Shown: one piece after another, positions 33,488-35,968 of the stretch | How positions within the stretch are numbered: the first letter of the stretch is position 1 | Layout of the letters: each line of letters begins with the position of its first letter | DNA from: Gammaproteobacteria bacterium | GTDB lineage: Bacteria > Pseudomonadota > Gammaproteobacteria > Pseudomonadales > Azotimanducaceae | Assembly (NCBI GenBank): GCA_026709225.1 | Contig: JAPOTJ010000023.1 | Span: 1 to 35,968 of the forward strand | Direction of reading: 5' to 3' | DNA: 35,968 nt | Made by a program: the position numbers and the translations under genes | Notes under the pieces: model-generated | Database searches by the model: none | What the model was told of the DNA's origin: nothing | What the model saw: the letters and a program-made list of their open reading frames with translations, nothing else

Positions 33488-34204
33488 TCACGCCATCAGC
33501 ATGCCGCCATTGACCGCGATGGTTTGACCTGTGATATACCCTGCTGAATCGCTCGCGAGAAACACAGCGAGACTCGCTACATCGTCAGCAGTACCGAATC
33601 TGCGGAGCGGCACGCTCTCCAGGAGCGCTTGCGACACATTCTCGCTGAGCGCACGGGTCATGTCCGTGTCGATGAACCCGGGCGCCACCGCATTGACGGT
33701 GATCCCCCGTGATCCCACCTCTTGAGCGAGCGAGCGCGTGAACGCTTCAATCGCACCCTTGCTCGCGGCATAGTTGACTTGCCCGGCATTACCCATGCGC
33801 GCCACCACCGAACTGATGTTGATGATTCGACCCCAGCGCGCGCGCATCATCGCACGAACGACCGGTTTGCAGAGGTGAAACAGGCTTGAAACATTGACGT
33901 TCAACACCGAGTACCACTCCTCTCTGGACATGCGTAGCAGCAGATTGTCGCGCGTGACGCCAGCGCTATTGACCAGCACTTCCGGCATGTTGCTCTTCAA
34001 GCTTGAGGCAAGCGCCTCGATTGATTCTGAGGACTCCGCCTTCAGCAGCAGTCCACGTCCAACGCCAAGTTTGGCGGCAACCGCCTCCGCGCCTGCGTCG
34101 CTTGTCGCAGTCCCCCACACCTCATCGCCATTTTCATGAAAAGCACATGCAATTCGCGCCCCAATGCCGCGCGACGCGCCAGTCACCAACACACGACGGC
34201 TCAT
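33488..34204 (-). CDS. fabG: 3-oxoacyl-[ACP] reductase
   Basis: The 238-residue SDR reduces 3-oxoacyl-ACP to (3R)-hydroxyacyl-ACP with NADPH in fatty-acid elongation. TGASRGIG is at 8-15, NSAGVTRDNLLLRM at about 79-92, and the catalytic set is Ser132, Tyr145, Lys149 (ISSVVARMGNAGQVNYAASK). VNAVAPGFIDTDMT and ITGQTIAVNGGMLM complete the FabG pattern. ATG at 34204 overlaps the fabD stop as ATGA, so the two are translationally coupled. acpP, which normally follows, is absent. Confidence 0.95.
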   Translation of the reverse strand: MSRRVLVTGASRGIGARIACAFHENGDEVWGTATSDAGAEAVAAKLGVGRGLLLKAESSESIEALASSLKSNMPEVLVNSAGVTRDNLLLRMSREEWYSVLNVNVSSLFHLCKPVVRAMMRARWGRIINISSVVARMGNAGQVNYAASKGAIEAFTRSLAQEVGSRGITVNAVAPGFIDTDMTRALSENVSQALLESVPLRRFGTADDVASLAVFLASDSAGYITGQTIAVNGGMLMA

Positions 34205-35130
34205 GTGGCAAGCGCCCGCACAACCTTCTCGAAACTCTCCAAGTTTCCGCAAGAAAGCATGTCCAAGCCCTTGTCGATACGCCGAACCAATCCGCCGAGC
34301 ACTCCGCCCGGGCCACATTCAATGAGTCGAGTCGCGCCCTTTGCTTGCATCGCGCGAACACAGTCCACGAAGCGCACCGGCTCTGCCACCTGACGAACAA
34401 GCTTTCTTGAACAGTCCGCCAAATCTACCGCGCTGAGAGCATCGACATTGTGTAGCACGGGAATGGTTGGCGCTTTCAACTCAGTGGCTTCGAGTGCCTC
34501 TCCGAGCACCTGTGCCGCCGGCACCATCAGCATGCTGTGCGCCGGCACACTCACTGGCAACGGCATTGCGCGCCGTGCGCCTCTTGCCTTGGAGGCCTCT
34601 ATAGCGAGCTGCACGGCTTCACGCTCTCCGGAAATGACCACCTGTCCCGGCGCGTTGTAATTGGCTGGCTGCACGACACCCTCCACACCATCACATACAG
34701 ACTCGATTGCCTCATCGTCGAGACCGAGAATCGCCGCCATCAAACCCTCGCCCTCTGCCACCGCATTTTGCATGGCCTGCCCGCGCAGCCTCACGAGGCG
34801 TAACGCATCGCCGAACGACATGACCTCTGCAAAGACCAATGCCGTATATTCGCCGAGACTATGCCCTGCTACGCACTCTGGACGCATGTTGGCGGCGCTC
34901 GACAAGGCGCGAGCAATGGCAATTCCGGCCGCGAGCATCGCGGGCTGCGTATTCTCAGTGCGCCCCAGCACATTCTCCGGCCCTTCGAGCATGAGATTCG
35001 ACACACTGAAACCGAGCGCGTCGTCCGCCTCGTCGAGTGCATGGCGGACGATAGGCAGCGCTTCACGCATGTCGGCAAGCATGCCAACCTTTTGCGACCC
35101 TTGACCTGGGAAAATCAACCCTAGTGACAT
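34201..35130 (-). CDS. fabD: Malonyl-CoA:ACP transacylase
   Basis: The 309-residue enzyme loads malonyl groups onto acyl carrier protein. The opening IFPGQGSQKVGM, the nucleophile Ser91 in AGHSLGEYTAL, and His198 in VPAHSMLM match E. coli FabD (Ser92, His201). NYNAPGQVVISG and the C-terminal GPGGVLGGLVRRID are also typical. ATG at 35130 follows AAAGGTG by about nine bases. It lies 188 bases after rpmF, whereas most gammaproteobacteria have plsX and fabH between them. Its stop overlaps the fabG start. Confidence 0.96.
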   Translation of the reverse strand: MSLGLIFPGQGSQKVGMLADMREALPIVRHALDEADDALGFSVSNLMLEGPENVLGRTENTQPAMLAAGIAIARALSSAANMRPECVAGHSLGEYTALVFAEVMSFGDALRLVRLRGQAMQNAVAEGEGLMAAILGLDDEAIESVCDGVEGVVQPANYNAPGQVVISGEREAVQLAIEASKARGARRAMPLPVSVPAHSMLMVPAAQVLGEALEATELKAPTIPVLHNVDALSAVDLADCSRKLVRQVAEPVRFVDCVRAMQAKGATRLIECGPGGVLGGLVRRIDKGLDMLSCGNLESFEKVVRALAT

Positions 35131-35318
35131 CTATTCGCACCTTTGTGTGACATGTTCGCCAATATCCAGCTTGTACGAAACCTCTCGGTCGTGCGTTACA
35201 GCGTACGACGCGGGGCATAACAGCGGCGTGCGCGAAAAATCACCGCGGCGCAATGAAGCGATCCACAAATGCGCGCGCAGACGAGCGCCACGGCGCCGAG
35301 TGCCCGCAGAGCGAAGCC

Positions 35319-35522
35319 CTATTCCCCGTCTTCCGCAACATCGGCGTAGTCGCTCTTTTCGATGACTTGGCGCCCGCGATAGTAACCATCCGCTGTCATG
35401 TGATGTCGAAGATGGCTCTCTCCTGTCAGCGGGTCCACCGATACTGCTGGCTTGCTCAAATGCTGATGCGAGCGCCGCATGCCACGCCGGGAGCGAGTCT
35501 TCTTGTTCTGTTGTACTGCCAC
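35319..35522 (-). CDS. rpmF: 50S ribosomal protein L32
   Basis: The 67-residue protein has the bL32 N-terminus [19 protein letters not shown] and the [26 protein letters not shown] core. It starts at GTG (35522) with AGGAG five to six bases upstream. The C-terminus ([13 protein letters not shown]) is a slightly longer acidic tail than E. coli L32. The usual upstream gene yceD and downstream plsX-fabH are missing; fabD is next. Confidence 0.95.
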   Translation of the reverse strand: MAVQQNKKTRSRRGMRRSHQHLSKPAVSVDPLTGESHLRHHMTADGYYRGRQVIEKSDYADVAEDGE

Positions 35523-35761
35523 GAGTTCTCCTAGCCAAGAGTTACGACCAACCGGCCATCATCAGTGCATTTTCACACTAGACGGTGCGGTAAGGCAAAT
35601 CAAACCTGAATTTGTGAATCGGGGACACACACTATTCCGGAATGGGACACACACCGTCCGCTCGATGTTGATGCGTACAGCCAAGGCTGAACAGCCAGAT
35701 TACATTCGCAGCTATCCACGCCCTGCCGCACGGGGGTATTTGAAAAGAAGTGATGCTCGCA
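35523..35761. other. Non-coding space upstream of rpmF
   Basis: No gene is seen. It must contain the rpmF promoter, but no strong hexamers were identified; TTGCCT on the minus strand is a weak -35 candidate. It includes two copies of the GTGTGTCCC repeat (35621-35655, minus orientation). The right boundary is the element terminus at 35762. Confidence 0.4.
35621..35655 (-). repeat. Pair of GTGTGTCCC repeats upstream of rpmF
   Basis: GGGGACACACACT (35621-35633) and AATGGGACACACACC (35641-35655) are two minus-strand copies, the second identical to the copy before ald at 32612-32626. Confidence 0.65.
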
Positions 35762-35968
35762 GCTAGTGTGCTGTCCCATAAATAAGTGTGATTCAGAGTG
35801 AGCACAATCGCCGAGGGCAAGGCGCAGTCCGCAGGGAATATCGGGCATATTGCCAAGGGCTGCAACGGAGCCCTCAGCCAGAAGGCGCGAGGGGCACCCT
35901 CGCAAGAATGTCGGTCGGCGATTGTGCCCACTCCCGAAGGGCGCGCAGGAGAAGGGCTGTGGCCGCGT
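35762..35968 (+). mobile_element. Terminus of a repeated (IS-like) element, right end of window
   Basis: Bases 35762-35790 and 35941-35963 are inverted matches to 59-87 and 30-52. Between them this copy carries about 145 extra bases that the left copy lacks. The extra segment is bounded by a 19-bp inverted repeat with one mismatch (35796-35814, 35915-35933; core GCACAATCGCCGA). It could be a small insertion in the element or a second subterminal structure. No transposase frame is visible and the element continues past the window. Confidence 0.5.

Noticed and set aside
35131-35318. Remnant of plsX or fabH between rpmF and fabD
   Set aside because: No frame on the minus strand gives recognisable PlsX or FabH motifs in these 188 bases.

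Overview
The window looks like chromosomal DNA of an environmental, probably marine, gammaproteobacterium of moderately high G+C. The evidence is the tig-clpP-clpX-hupB-ppiD order, the pair sohB/nhaB, a separate dnaQ, a Fur-type bfr/bfd locus, metF-metH, and accessory lipid or terpenoid functions (TonB-dependent receptor, SCP2 domain, a peroxisomal-type SDR, P450, carotenoid oxygenase). No rRNA, prophage or CRISPR array is visible. I could not run any search, so family names rest on motifs read directly from the translations.

Layout: 1-87 is one terminus of a repeated element. 176-1431 holds a small unknown gene coupled to a DNA methyltransferase. 1543-6151 (minus) carries acuI, sohB and a TonB-dependent receptor. 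6180-7356 holds a small SCP2-domain gene converging on nudC. 7454-10350 holds nhaB converging on dnaQ, with a YafS-like methyltransferase upstream of dnaQ. 10379-16644 (minus) is the proteostasis block: tRNA-Pro, tRNA-Arg, tRNA-His, tig, clpP, clpX, hupB and ppiD. 16822-17908 holds an SDR and a 62-residue membrane protein, converging on infC. 18572-19394 has no gene and contains two adjacent MITE-like elements. 19395-20262 is the divergent bfr/bfd pair with two Fur-box-like sites. 20259-23985 is a carotenoid-oxygenase gene divergent from IclR regulator and P450 genes. 24188-28726 (minus) is the metF-metH operon. 28894-31555 holds an outer-membrane factor and a membrane fusion protein with no pump gene, converging on ald. 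An Lrp/AsnC gene is divergent from ald. 33488-35522 (minus) is rpmF, fabD, fabG. The right end is again a repeated-element terminus, inverted relative to the left one.

The metabolic genes fall into recognisable units: methyl-group transfer from methylene-THF to methionine (metF, metH), iron storage and release (bfr, bfd), protein folding and quality control (tig, clpPX, ppiD), malonyl transfer and keto-reduction in fatty-acid synthesis (fabD, fabG), and alanine catabolism (ald with its likely regulator). The least ordinary locus is the carotenoid oxygenase / IclR / P450 unit, a plausible inducible pathway for an apocarotenoid, terpenoid or stilbene-like substrate.

Three genome-scale themes stand out. 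A short GGTGTGTGTCCC repeat sits between genes in clusters and also as a 15-bp inverted pair around the Lrp/AsnC gene. Several conserved operons lack usual members: no lon by hupB, no plsX/fabH/acpP by fabD-fabG, no thrS or rpmI-rplT by infC, no rnhA by dnaQ, no RND permease by its partners. Convergent neighbours repeatedly overlap at their 3' ends (59, 47, 47 and 4 bases). Together these suggest a compact, rearranged chromosome shaped by small repeats.
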